Source: an uncultured beta proteobacterium
GTDB taxonomy: Bacteria > Pseudomonadota > Gammaproteobacteria > Burkholderiales > SG8-41
Assembly: GCA_903893565.1 (NCBI GenBank)
Contig: CAITMU010000105.1
Coordinates: 124,001-188,000 of the forward strand
Reading direction: 5' to 3'
Length of the DNA stretch: 64,000 nucleotides
A program made the translations under genes and the position numbers. Positions 52,342-61,082 of the stretch are shown in pieces (the first letter of the stretch is position 1; each line of letters starts with the position of its first letter). The notes beneath the pieces were generated by a model. That model was given only the letters and a program-made list of their open reading frames with translations. It did not search any database and had not been told where the DNA came from.

Positions 52342-53334
52342 TTAATTGACGGAGATATTTGCGGCTTTGATCACTTTGACCCAATTTGTGTAATCCGTGA
52401 TAATTCTTTTTCCGAATTGGTCTGGACTACCGCCAGCGGCAATCATGCCATCTTTATCCAGAGTTTTTTTAACCTCTGTTGAATCGATGGATTTGTTAAT
52501 CGCAGCGTTAACCGCCTTAATCACTGAGGCAGGAGTGCCCCGTGGCGCCATCACACCAAACCACAGTTCTACGTTATATCCGGGTACAGTCTCCGCTAAA
52601 GGAGGTATTTCAGGCAACGAGTACCAGCGCTTTACGGTGGTCACTGCCAGGCCTCGTAATTTACCCGCTTGAATATGCGGCACGACCGGCAACATACTAG
52701 CGACCATAATCGGCGCTTGCCCTGCCAACACATCAATAATCGCCGCTCCAGTACTCTTGTAGGGCACGTGAACCATTTTAGTTTTTGTCATATCCATTAA
52801 TAACTCTGTGGCCAAATGCGTAATGCCTCCCAGGCCTGTTGAGGCATAAGTTAAGCTATTAGACTTGCTGCCTGCCAAAGCGATAAACTCTTTCACAGTA
52901 TTCGCTTTGACCGAAGGATGGGCCACGAGCACAAAGGGGGTTGTGCCAAATTGCACGACAGGGATAATATTTTTAATCGGATCCCATGAGGGTTGATGCA
53001 GTGCCGATGTTGCTGCAAAACTAGCCGACATCATCATTAAAGTATAGCCATCCGGTTGAGATTTTGCAGTAATTTCCATCCCAATCAAGCCGCCGGCACC
53101 TCCGCGATTATCCACCACGAATTGTTGATTAAACGCTTCGGAGAGTTTTTGCGAAAACATCCGTGCCGTTATATCACTGCCACCACCCGGACCGAAAGGC
53201 ACCACAACTCTGACAGATTTATGAGGATATACATCGGCAACCACCCACGAGCAATAACTCAGTGCCAATAACGCTATCATCCGACAAAAACCGAGAGACA
53301 AACCCTTGATTAAAACTTTTTGATGTGAATGCAT
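52342..53334 (-). CDS. Bug family receptor between ACMSD-like and cupin genes
   Basis: 330 aa from the ATG after AAGGAAAAAA. Leader SLGFCRMIALLALSYCSWVV with cleavage near ADVY. First loop VVPFGPGGGSDITAR, second VVDNRGGAGGLIG, PDGYTLMMMSASFA, HVPYKSTGAAIIDVLAG and PPLAETVPGYNVELWFGVMA. Positioned after the ACMSD-like gene and 53 bp before the cupin gene, all on the minus strand, so a substrate for a carboxy-semialdehyde-type decarboxylase or a hydrolysable acid is a reasonable guess. Confidence 0.94.
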   Translation of the reverse strand: MHSHQKVLIKGLSLGFCRMIALLALSYCSWVVADVYPHKSVRVVVPFGPGGGSDITARMFSQKLSEAFNQQFVVDNRGGAGGLIGMEITAKSQPDGYTLMMMSASFAATSALHQPSWDPIKNIIPVVQFGTTPFVLVAHPSVKANTVKEFIALAGSKSNSLTYASTGLGGITHLATELLMDMTKTKMVHVPYKSTGAAIIDVLAGQAPIMVASMLPVVPHIQAGKLRGLAVTTVKRWYSLPEIPPLAETVPGYNVELWFGVMAPRGTPASVIKAVNAAINKSIDSTEVKKTLDKDGMIAAGGSPDQFGKRIITDYTNWVKVIKAANISVN

Positions 53335-53392
53335 TTTTTTCCTTTTTTCCTTTTTTACTTCACTATTACCTATTGTATTCAATCTAAACCCG

Positions 53393-54379
53393 TTATTCCC
53401 CAAGCAGCATGCGTGCCGTCAAACTCCCAATTTGTGCTCTTTCCTTTCCTGTGAGCCCAGGGATTTTTTCAATTTCAGCCATTGGCCAATCTGGCCCCAT
53501 ATCAAAGGGGTGATCTGTACCAATCACCACACGATCTGCCCCCACTCGGTTAATTAAATGTCGTGCGGCCTGAGGGTCATGCGTCAAAGCGTCGAAGTAA
53601 AAACGTCGAAGCAACTGCTCCGGTCCACTGTTTTGATGAACTTTTGGTTCGTGCCTGACTCGATGTCCATGAATAAAGCGACCTATTTGATAGGGTACGA
53701 ATCCGCCCCCATGGGCCAGGAGTATCTTCAAATTCGGACACTCATCCATTGCACCGCTAAACATGAGGTGGGTCACCATCAACGTTGTATCAAGAGGAAA
53801 CCCTACAAAGTTACTTAAGTAGTAATCATCCATCCCCCCTTTAGCCAGGCACTGATAAGGATGCGCGAAAATAAAACATCCTAACTGTTCTGCTGTTTTA
53901 AGCACTTGCCTAAAACGGCTATCCGCTAGCGCAACCCCTTCAATGGATGTCCCCATCTCAATACCCTTGAAGTGATGCGTTTTAACCACCCGTTCTAGTT
54001 CGATAATGGCTGCATCGGGGTCCTGCATGGGCAAATGCGCAAGGCCGCGCAAACGCTTGGGTGCACTGGCCACCATTTGCGCAATACCATCATTGGCCAA
54101 TTGCGCCGCCTCGAGACCGGCATCCGCAGAAAGGTTATAAAAATAGATGGGAGGGCCCACAGAAATGCCTGCGATATCAAGTCCTACCTGGTCCATCCAA
54201 GCCAGTTTGGCTTCAACATTAAAAAATTCGGGTTTTAATTCGGCTGATTTGCCGTGTACGTCAAAATAAGTTTTACCCTCTTTTTCATACACTTGGGTCT
54301 TGAATCGCTGGGGATTTTTACGAATCGCATCCAGTACCGTAGAGGGGATAACATGATTGTGAAGATCAATAGTAGTCAT
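53393..54379 (-). CDS. ACMSD-like amidohydrolase/decarboxylase
   Basis: 328 aa. IDLHNHVIP near the start gives the HxH metal pair, FIFAHPYQCLAKGG, KILLAHGGGFVPYQIGRF and VVIGTDHPFDMG (terminal Asp) are the remaining ligands of the aminocarboxymuconate semialdehyde decarboxylase group of the amidohydrolase fold. Members non-oxidatively decarboxylate aromatic or muconic acids, or hydrate lactones. It is first in the cluster with the Bug and cupin genes. The ATG follows AAAAGG; the frame also allows TTG one codon earlier. Confidence 0.92.
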   Translation of the reverse strand: MTTIDLHNHVIPSTVLDAIRKNPQRFKTQVYEKEGKTYFDVHGKSAELKPEFFNVEAKLAWMDQVGLDIAGISVGPPIYFYNLSADAGLEAAQLANDGIAQMVASAPKRLRGLAHLPMQDPDAAIIELERVVKTHHFKGIEMGTSIEGVALADSRFRQVLKTAEQLGCFIFAHPYQCLAKGGMDDYYLSNFVGFPLDTTLMVTHLMFSGAMDECPNLKILLAHGGGFVPYQIGRFIHGHRVRHEPKVHQNSGPEQLLRRFYFDALTHDPQAARHLINRVGADRVVIGTDHPFDMGPDWPMAEIEKIPGLTGKERAQIGSLTARMLLGE

Positions 54380-54661
54380 CAATATTGCCTTTTATTCAGC
54401 GAACGCTGGAACATCGCTGTTGAATACAATTGTACTGGCTTTTTATGAGACAGGGCACTGAACAATGAGAGCTCAACGCAATGGACTGTAGATTCGTTTT
54501 CTATTTAACCATTTTTCTTTGTTATCCCCACACGAATTATAAGGGAATCGCCCCAATAATAGCGTTTAAATGAAGTCGGATCCTTCCCGTTTTCAATTGA
54601 TAGGAGGACAAAAAATCCATCAGCGATTATTCTTTAAAGCTGACTAGGCTCGAAATACGCG

Positions 54662-54883
54662 CTAAAAGCGTATGAAGCGGGGGAGAGGATAGGCTACAAA
54701 AAGCATGGCAAATCGTATGAATGGTGGTATGAATGGTGTAATGGCGACTAGATCCTTTTCAGTATCAAAAGGCATTTTTTCATAAAAGCTAGGGTTCACT
54801 GTCAACTCACCCATAAAAAAGCGGGAAACGATCCCGTTCAAAACTGCAGTCGCGGCCAAGGTTACACACAATTGTTTTTTCAT
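54662..54883 (-). pseudogene. Truncated Bug receptor remnant
   Basis: A 74-codon frame begins MKKQLCVTLAATAVLNGIVS, a signal peptide, then jumps to GELTVNPSFYEKMPFDTEKD and LVAIT, the Bug segment usually found near residue 110-130. The first ligand loop and the DNR loop are deleted, and after LVAIT the sequence turns into an unrelated hydrophobic tail. It is therefore the eroded N-terminal part of a Bug with an internal deletion. It follows the cyclase gene on the same strand, so it was perhaps that gene's receptor. Confidence 0.8.
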
Positions 54884-54920
54884 TATTGGTAGGATGGGGC
54901 GCACAATCAATAAGGCTTAA

Positions 54921-54962
54921 ATATAAAAGCTAAGCGAGGCTTTACTCAAAAAACCTCGCTTA
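54921..54962 (-). terminator. Terminator after the cyclase gene
   Basis: CTAAGCGAGG (54929-54938) pairs perfectly with CCTCGCTTAG (54953-54962) over a 14-base loop. On the minus strand it is followed by a T-rich stretch (CTTTTATATTT), 35 bp beyond the cyclase stop. Confidence 0.75.
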
Positions 54963-54996
54963 GTGACCACCAAAAACCCCAATGCGCTCGAATCGT

Positions 54997-56004
54997 CTAC
55001 TTAATGGCCAACGGATTAACCGGAGAACCTACCGCCCCCGTAATGGGTAAAGCAGGAGCAACAAATAAAAATTCATACCGCTTATCCGCTGCACAATCTT
55101 TTGCAAGCTCTGTGAGATTAAAGATCTCTCCCACGGTCAATCCCATGATCGGAATCGTTATCCAATGCCATGGTTGGTTGGTATCTTCCGTTTGATTAGG
55201 ACGTACCTCCGCGCCCCAGGTATCGGTCGCAACCCCAGCCACTTCTTTTTTGTGTAACCAAGACACCGTCTCGAAAGCAAATCCCGGTGCATCGCCGCCC
55301 GAATATCCATCCCAACTTTTACTGTCTAAGCAACGTTGTACGTGGCCCGTATGCACCAAAAGATAATCGCCACGACCCACTTTAACGCCTTGCTTTTGTT
55401 CGGTGTAATCTAGTATTTCATTGGTGATCGCGAAACCATCCGGTAGATGTTTCTTTCCCATTGCGCGGGCCACATCCAGCAACACACCACGACCGACCAT
55501 TTTTTCTGCTGTTTTTTCAATACCCGCCTTGGCCGCTCCGGCACTCGACACATTGCGGCAATCATAGCCATTCCACATGTAATTTTCATACATAATATGG
55601 CCCAGTCCATCCCATTGCGTTCCACATTGCAAGGGCATAATAATAATGTCATCAGTTCCACGGATTTTGCGGTGGTCAAGGATCCCAGCGTAAGCATCCG
55701 TACCGGTGCGCGTCATTAAGTGGATGGGATTAAATCGGCCTAGGGATGGGTATTTACTTTTAGCACCTTGGGGGCCGTTATTATCGTATTTCAACGCTAA
55801 CGACATCACCTTACCCTTTTGCACCAACTTGGCAGCAGCAACGATATGATCCGGGGTGGTGAAATTAAGCGTCCCAATTTCATCATCTTTACCCCAGCGC
55901 CCCCAATTTTTATATTTTTTAGCAGCCAGCTGCACGTCCTTACGAGTCAGTTTACGACTCTTTTTTTCACGGGTATCTATTATTTTGGGTTTCTTCAGGG
56001 CCAC
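54997..56004 (-). CDS. Cyclase family protein with altered metal motif
   Basis: 335 aa starting with GTG after AGAGGAG. The cyclase (kynurenine formamidase-like) fold is shown by LGRFNPIHLMTRTGTDAYAG, IIIMPLQCGTQWDGLGHI, GRGVLLDVARAMG, RGDYLLVHTGH and WHWITIPIMGLTVGEIFNL. In formamidases the metal motif is HxGTHxDxxxH; here it is QCGTQWDGLGH, so two His are Gln while Asp and the last His remain. The N-terminal 30 residues are very basic (KKPKIIDTREKKSRKLTRKD). Activity is thus uncertain. It stands beside a Bug remnant and is monocistronic. Confidence 0.9.
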   Translation of the reverse strand: MALKKPKIIDTREKKSRKLTRKDVQLAAKKYKNWGRWGKDDEIGTLNFTTPDHIVAAAKLVQKGKVMSLALKYDNNGPQGAKSKYPSLGRFNPIHLMTRTGTDAYAGILDHRKIRGTDDIIIMPLQCGTQWDGLGHIMYENYMWNGYDCRNVSSAGAAKAGIEKTAEKMVGRGVLLDVARAMGKKHLPDGFAITNEILDYTEQKQGVKVGRGDYLLVHTGHVQRCLDSKSWDGYSGGDAPGFAFETVSWLHKKEVAGVATDTWGAEVRPNQTEDTNQPWHWITIPIMGLTVGEIFNLTELAKDCAADKRYEFLFVAPALPITGAVGSPVNPLAIK

Positions 56005-56248
56005 GATGATTCTCCTCTTCTATGGAATTAAAAAACAAATGAGAGTCTATTATTGACGATTTGCAAGGTCAATGCGTTTATTTCTTTTCTCAGGCCACAC
56101 TAGACCAAGCCCCCATTGTCTCGTTAGCCCGTACTCCCGCAAATGACGCACAATAATGCTAGCTTAAGCGACAGAAGCTTCACCAATCGTTCATTTCTGC
56201 TTACAGGGCCCAAGATCCATCACAACGCCATAGCAGAGGCATTCGATC

Positions 56249-57574
56249 TCATTTGACGCGCAAGCACCGCTCATACTTCACCTCAACCGCTTCGGCAAAC
56301 CAGGCCGTTGATAAGGTCCGACTTAGCTTCGGGCTTTTTAACGTGATACGCGGTAGCATTTGTTTTGTGATATCGCCAAATCTTTGATGATATAAAGCAA
56401 ATACGCTTTGCCATAGTTTGGTTTTATCAAACTCCGCGAGTTTTTCTTTTTTTAAATCAGAAAAAATTGTCTCCTCGGAAAGTTGCAACTTCTTTTTAAT
56501 CGACAACAAGGCTTTTTTAGTCTGACTGATTTCAGCCGATGGGGAGCTGTCTTGCCGATAAACCAGTAAATCGCCATCAAGCTCTAGTCGAAAGCCACTC
56601 AACTTTGATAACGCAAACTGAAACGCAGCATTTCTGCTGCTGTAAGGGCCGGCATTGTAATCGGCAAAATAATATAATCTTGACGCATAAGCATAGGGGT
56701 AACCTAAAAGCCTCGCAATCCCGAAAAACACCCCACCCTTTCTCGTAAACACCTCGTCCCTGACCGTCCCGAGGAGGGGATAGGGGTAGTGGGCCTGCTC
56801 TACCCATTGTTGAGCAAAAGACACTTTCACCTGCATAGCGCCTGCCGTGGTGATGGGATTTGAATTCGAAAATAATAATTTCCCAAAAGGAATCTCATCA
56901 ATCATATCAATATAAATTTGACTCAATTGCTTTTCTGTTTTGAGTGCTTTGATTCGATCAAAATAAGTCTGGCCAGTTTTAGAGGTTTTTTTCAAAGCCA
57001 AATTAAAAACAAATAACGGGATCATGTGGGCTTGTCTTTTTTTCTCGAGCTCGGCAAGCGCTATTTTGCTTAAGTGACTGACAACCGGGTCGACCTGAAA
57101 AGAGGACTCTTGTTGAATAATGGCAATCACAGAACAGATGTTTTCCGGAGTTGCCGCAATTTTTAAAAAATCGAATGCGTAAGAAATATCCTGAGCCCAG
57201 CCTTTCTTATCCGCAATATCACCGGCAAGAAAAGGCAAAATCATTTGCGCATTCGCTTCTTTTTCTTCGTTCAATCCGGGCTTAAGGTATGTCCCGCTAC
57301 CCTCAGGTCCAACGTTTTTAGTGGGTGATTCGCTCTGCGGGGCAATCGAAGGGGGGATCCCCGCATCCCCCCCTTGACCTTCAGGACGAATCGGTGGATT
57401 AACTAGTGGGGGGCGAGGTACAAAAAATCGGGGAGGGGTAGGAATCGTAGTAGGGGCGTGGGCAGGCTGATTAAGCTCCCCCACCACTGGCGTATGGTTT
57501 GTAACGCTCGTAGCGCAACCCGCGAGAAAAAAAACAAACCCCAATGGGATTAAAAAAATTAATGGGGCTTTCAT
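56249..57574 (-). CDS. DUF1615-like lipoprotein (putative transglycosylase-like)
   Basis: About 441 aa. MKAPLIFLIPLGFVFFLAGC ends in the lipobox LAGC; starts at 57610 or 57616 are also possible. A Pro-rich linker (residues about 25-90, PRFFVPRPPLVNPPIRPEGQ) precedes a domain with DKKGWAQDISYAFDFLKI, ENICSVIAIIQQESSFQVDP (the ESSF element of lytic transglycosylase-like folds) and ITTAGAMQVKVSFAQQW. This matches the DUF1615 family of outer-membrane lipoproteins. It follows the IolG-like gene on the same strand, probably by chance. Confidence 0.85.
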   Translation of the reverse strand: MKAPLIFLIPLGFVFFLAGCATSVTNHTPVVGELNQPAHAPTTIPTPPRFFVPRPPLVNPPIRPEGQGGDAGIPPSIAPQSESPTKNVGPEGSGTYLKPGLNEEKEANAQMILPFLAGDIADKKGWAQDISYAFDFLKIAATPENICSVIAIIQQESSFQVDPVVSHLSKIALAELEKKRQAHMIPLFVFNLALKKTSKTGQTYFDRIKALKTEKQLSQIYIDMIDEIPFGKLLFSNSNPITTAGAMQVKVSFAQQWVEQAHYPYPLLGTVRDEVFTRKGGVFFGIARLLGYPYAYASRLYYFADYNAGPYSSRNAAFQFALSKLSGFRLELDGDLLVYRQDSSPSAEISQTKKALLSIKKKLQLSEETIFSDLKKEKLAEFDKTKLWQSVFALYHQRFGDITKQMLPRITLKSPKLSRTLSTAWFAEAVEVKYERCLRVK

Positions 57575-57629
57575 CACAAATATCCAATGAAAAAGACGCT
57601 GCAACCCCATTCCCATTGCTCTGCCTGCC

Positions 57630-58712
57630 TTAACCTGCCAAAGGCAGTCGCACCGGCCTTTCACTGTCCATCGATAACTCGATAGCGAGGGTCGCCTCCA
57701 AATTGGCTCGCGCTTGCCGAGGCGTTGCCAACACACAAGCTTTGTCCATGCACAAATGATCTAGCCAGGCACGCGTTTCATTGGCCAACGGCCCCCATAA
57801 CTCCCCTAAAGCCCAGTCGCCCGGCGTGCCACTTTGCAAAAACACCATATTCACTTCATGATTAGGCAAATACACGTGAGGAATGCCCTTGTTGGTGTAC
57901 ATGATTTGATCGGTATGGTCGTCATCCAGAATCATTACCCCTTCGGTTCCCAGTAACTCCACCCGCGCGGCATGTCCCAATGAAGGATATTTTTGTGGCA
58001 AGGCGTAACTAATACCCAAATTAACCGTTGTTCCGTCTTCGTAACTGAGTACTGAATAGCACACGTCATGAACATCGTGGCCAGCGGCCTTCAGCACGCC
58101 TTTGGTGCCACGTGAATACACTTCCACTAATCGGGCATCTCCCAGAAACCATCCCATGAGATCGACATAATAGGTCAGCGCGTCCACCACTGGGGTCGCA
58201 TGGGGATCCCGTTGTAGCATGGCAAGCGCTTGGGAGCTAGAATTAAATACTCGGGCAGAAGCACCCGTAATTTTTCCTAAACGACCTTGATTTATTTGCT
58301 CTTTGGCAATTAAATATCGTTCTTTGTAGCGTCGGCTATATCCCACTCTCACATTGGCATTCTGTTTTTCAGCCGCTTGTATGATGGCTTGGGCTTCGGC
58401 CGTGTTAAGTGCAATGGGTTTTTCAACCAACACGGGTTTACCGGCTGCGATAGCGGCCAACACGGCCTGCGTATGCTCCCCTTCAGCGGTCGATACAATC
58501 ACGGCGTTGACCTGAGGATGATTAATAATGTCTAGATTATTATTTGAGTAAACACTCGAGCCTACTTTTTCGGCTAATGTTCTGGCATTGTCTATATTAA
58601 TATCAGCAGTGGCTAAAAAATGGACCGCAGGGTGCTCCGCCGCCAAACGAGCGCGAAGGGTCCCGATTCGACCCGAGCCGATAATGCCTAAGCCAATCGT
58701 TTTTCTTTGCAT
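57630..58712 (-). CDS. IolG-like Gfo/Idh/MocA dehydrogenase, paralogue 2
   Basis: 360 aa, same length as the protein at 50630..51712, with matching motifs throughout: IGLGIIGSGRIGTLRARLA, VLVEKPIALNTAEAQAII, GYSRRYKERYLIAKEQINQG, DPHATPVVDALTYYVDLMGW and VELLGTEGVMILDDDHTDQI. The position of the EKP lysine is about residue 96. It lies 10 bp after a Bug receptor and is divergent from the enolase-superfamily gene. The pair implies a sugar-acid or inositol-like substrate handled at two loci. Confidence 0.94.
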   Translation of the reverse strand: MQRKTIGLGIIGSGRIGTLRARLAAEHPAVHFLATADINIDNARTLAEKVGSSVYSNNNLDIINHPQVNAVIVSTAEGEHTQAVLAAIAAGKPVLVEKPIALNTAEAQAIIQAAEKQNANVRVGYSRRYKERYLIAKEQINQGRLGKITGASARVFNSSSQALAMLQRDPHATPVVDALTYYVDLMGWFLGDARLVEVYSRGTKGVLKAAGHDVHDVCYSVLSYEDGTTVNLGISYALPQKYPSLGHAARVELLGTEGVMILDDDHTDQIMYTNKGIPHVYLPNHEVNMVFLQSGTPGDWALGELWGPLANETRAWLDHLCMDKACVLATPRQARANLEATLAIELSMDSERPVRLPLAG

Positions 58713-58722
58713 TCTATGCTTC

Positions 58723-59724
58723 CTAGTTAACGCTAATATGGGCCGTACTGGCCACTTTGCGCCACTTCACGATTTCCTCATGGATTTGGCGTTTGAATTG
58801 CTTTTCATCATTACCGGCAGCATCCAAGCCCGCAGTGGCAAAACGCTGCACGAGGGAAGGGACTTTGAGGGCATGGTTTATATGTGTATTAAGAATATGA
58901 ACAATGGCCCCTGGCGTGTGGGCGGGAAGTACGGTGCCATACCACACGTCAAAAACATAACCATTCACACCACTTTCGGCTACTGTAGGAATATCAGGGG
59001 CTGCTGGAGAGCGTTTGGCGCCACTGACCGCTAAAAACTTAAGTCGACCCGATTTCATGTGGGCGACAACCGAAGAGATCCCAATCAACTGCAATTGAAT
59101 TTCTCCACTAATCGCCGCAGATAAGGCAGGACCCGTGCCCTTATAGGGCACATGGACTAAATCAATGCCTGTCATGCTTCGTAGCAACTCGGTCCCCAAA
59201 TGGGACGACGCCCCAGCACCACCCGATCCGTAGTGAATAAACCCCGGTTTCGCTTTTGCCAAGTTCACCAATTCCAGCATCGTAGAAATCCCGAGCGAGG
59301 GGTGTGCGGTAAAGACAAAGGGTTGGGTTGCGACCATAGATACCGGGGTAAAGTCTTTTTCGGTATCGTAGGGTAATTTGGCATAGAGCGCTGGGGCATA
59401 GGAAAACGACAAGCTACACAAGCCCAAGGTGTAGCCATCAGGATCGGCTTTAGCCACCAAATTATTGCCCACAGTGCCGCCGCTTCCGCCGCGATTATCG
59501 ATCACCACCGCTTGACCCATCAAAACGGTCAATTCCTGACCCAGAAGACGAGCAATAATATCGGTGCCTCCGCCTGGGGAAAAGGGAACCACCAAGCGAA
59601 TGGGCTTTGACGGGTAGCTTTGCGAGGACACGGGCGTCGACAGGCCAAGCACCCACACAAGAGCCGCGCTTAAAAATAAGCGCCATGACCAACCCCTCTG
59701 AGGTCGCCTAATAAAAAAATCCAT
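58723..59724 (-). CDS. Bug family receptor coupled to IolG-like gene
   Basis: 333 aa from the ATG after AAGGA. Leader with RLFLSAALVWVLGLSTPVSS. First loop VVPFSPGGGTDIIAR, second VIDNRGGSGGTVG, PDGYTLGLCSLSFS, HVPYKGTGPALSAAISG and PTVAESGVNGYVFDVWYGTV. It is 10 bp ahead of the IolG-like dehydrogenase, a tight receptor-enzyme pair. Its start is about 140 bp from the divergent enolase-superfamily gene, which may share the same substrate and control. Confidence 0.94.
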   Translation of the reverse strand: MDFFIRRPQRGWSWRLFLSAALVWVLGLSTPVSSQSYPSKPIRLVVPFSPGGGTDIIARLLGQELTVLMGQAVVIDNRGGSGGTVGNNLVAKADPDGYTLGLCSLSFSYAPALYAKLPYDTEKDFTPVSMVATQPFVFTAHPSLGISTMLELVNLAKAKPGFIHYGSGGAGASSHLGTELLRSMTGIDLVHVPYKGTGPALSAAISGEIQLQLIGISSVVAHMKSGRLKFLAVSGAKRSPAAPDIPTVAESGVNGYVFDVWYGTVLPAHTPGAIVHILNTHINHALKVPSLVQRFATAGLDAAGNDEKQFKRQIHEEIVKWRKVASTAHISVN

Positions 59725-59864
59725 GTAAAGTTCCTTCGCTGTAGGTATTTGACGATTATAGTCTAATGCAACCACCGCGCTGCCCCAGTGACTCCATTCG
59801 ATTACACTGGCTAATAGCTATGATAAAGTGTTCGCCTCTTAAGCGTTCACATAAGAAGGAAAAA

Positions 59865-61004
59865 ATGAAAATTAAAAGCATTCGAGCCCACGCCATGAGT
59901 ATGCCCTTGGATAAGGTCTACTGGACCTCTCGTGCGCCCTGGGGCACCTACAACACTATTCTGGTTGAAGTAGAAACGGTCAGCGGGCTTATCGGCATCG
60001 GCACGATTAACAAAACCCCGCTCAAAGAAATTGCCGAAATCACTGAATCCCTAGCGCCTATCATCCAAGGTATGGATGCTCTTGCCCACGAAGCGGTTTG
60101 GGATAAGATTTTCAATCTCACGGTGCCTCACCTTGAAAAAGGGGCCACAGAGGTCACGCGACCCCTTTTTGATCAAAACAAAAGAGTCTTCGTGATGGCC
60201 GCATTGGCCGGCATTGATCTAGCCCTTTGGGATCTCAAAGGCAAAGCATTGAAGATGCCCATATGGCGCTTGTTGGGAGGAGACCAGCGCGAAGTGCCGG
60301 CCTACGCTAGTGGCGGCTACTACGAGGAAGGGCGATCGCCTCTGGCCGTCATCGACGAAATGGCCGGTTATGTCGACCAAGGCTATAGCGCGGTCAAGCT
60401 TAAATGCGGGGGTTTAAGTATCGCCGGTGATGTCGAACGCATCAGCGGTGTTAGAAAAGCCATCGGTAACGCACACCTCATGGTAGATGCCAATGGGGCC
60501 TATAGCCTCAAAGAAGCCGAAAAGGCCATCAAGGCTTTTGAGCCTTATGATATTTTTTGGTTTGAAGAACCTATCCACTGGTATGACTCGACCCGTGCCC
60601 TCGGTCGTCTTGCCCAAACCACGCACGTGCCCTTGGCCAGCGGAGAAAGTGAGATCCACGCCTGGGCCGTTCGCGATCAAGTCGATTTAGGAGGAATACG
60701 GTATGTTCAATGGGATTGCACGAGAGCGGGTGGGCTCACCGAGGGCCTTCGTATCGCGGCTTATGCCCTAGCCCATGGGGTACAAATCGCCTATCATCAT
60801 GACCCGCAAATCCACGGCCATCTCATGGCAGCACAATCCCATGGTTACTGCGTCGAGAGCTTCCCGAGCCACGCTCGCGACCCCTTCTGGCATCAAGTTT
60901 TAAAACATAAGCCACACTTAGAAGCGGGGAAACTTACTTTGGGGGATGAACCCGGTTTTGGCTTCGAAGTGGATTGGGATATCGTCAAGCGCTGGAAGAT
61001 TTAA
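59865..61004 (+). CDS. Mandelate racemase/muconate lactonizing enzyme family protein
   Basis: 379 aa from the ATG after AAGGAAAAA. It has the MLE/MR enolase-superfamily fold: YSAVKLKCGG with the KxK catalytic lysines, VDANGAYS (Asp), FWFEEPIHWYD (Glu), LASGESEIHAW (Glu), VQWDCTRAGG (Asp) and the AYHHDPQIHGHLMAAQ segment with the late His. Such enzymes dehydrate sugar acids or racemise 2-hydroxy acids using Mg2+. It lies opposite a Bug-IolG-like pair, so acid sugar catabolism is plausible. It is convergent with the acyl-CoA ligase. Confidence 0.94.
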   Translation: MKIKSIRAHAMSMPLDKVYWTSRAPWGTYNTILVEVETVSGLIGIGTINKTPLKEIAEITESLAPIIQGMDALAHEAVWDKIFNLTVPHLEKGATEVTRPLFDQNKRVFVMAALAGIDLALWDLKGKALKMPIWRLLGGDQREVPAYASGGYYEEGRSPLAVIDEMAGYVDQGYSAVKLKCGGLSIAGDVERISGVRKAIGNAHLMVDANGAYSLKEAEKAIKAFEPYDIFWFEEPIHWYDSTRALGRLAQTTHVPLASGESEIHAWAVRDQVDLGGIRYVQWDCTRAGGLTEGLRIAAYALAHGVQIAYHHDPQIHGHLMAAQSHGYCVESFPSHARDPFWHQVLKHKPHLEAGKLTLGDEPGFGFEVDWDIVKRWKI

Positions 61005-61082
61005 TAAAAAACTACTCGGGTCATTGTGGAGTCTTAAAATGAGACCGCTTTGATCTCGAGTGGCTCTTTAACAAAAATGGTT

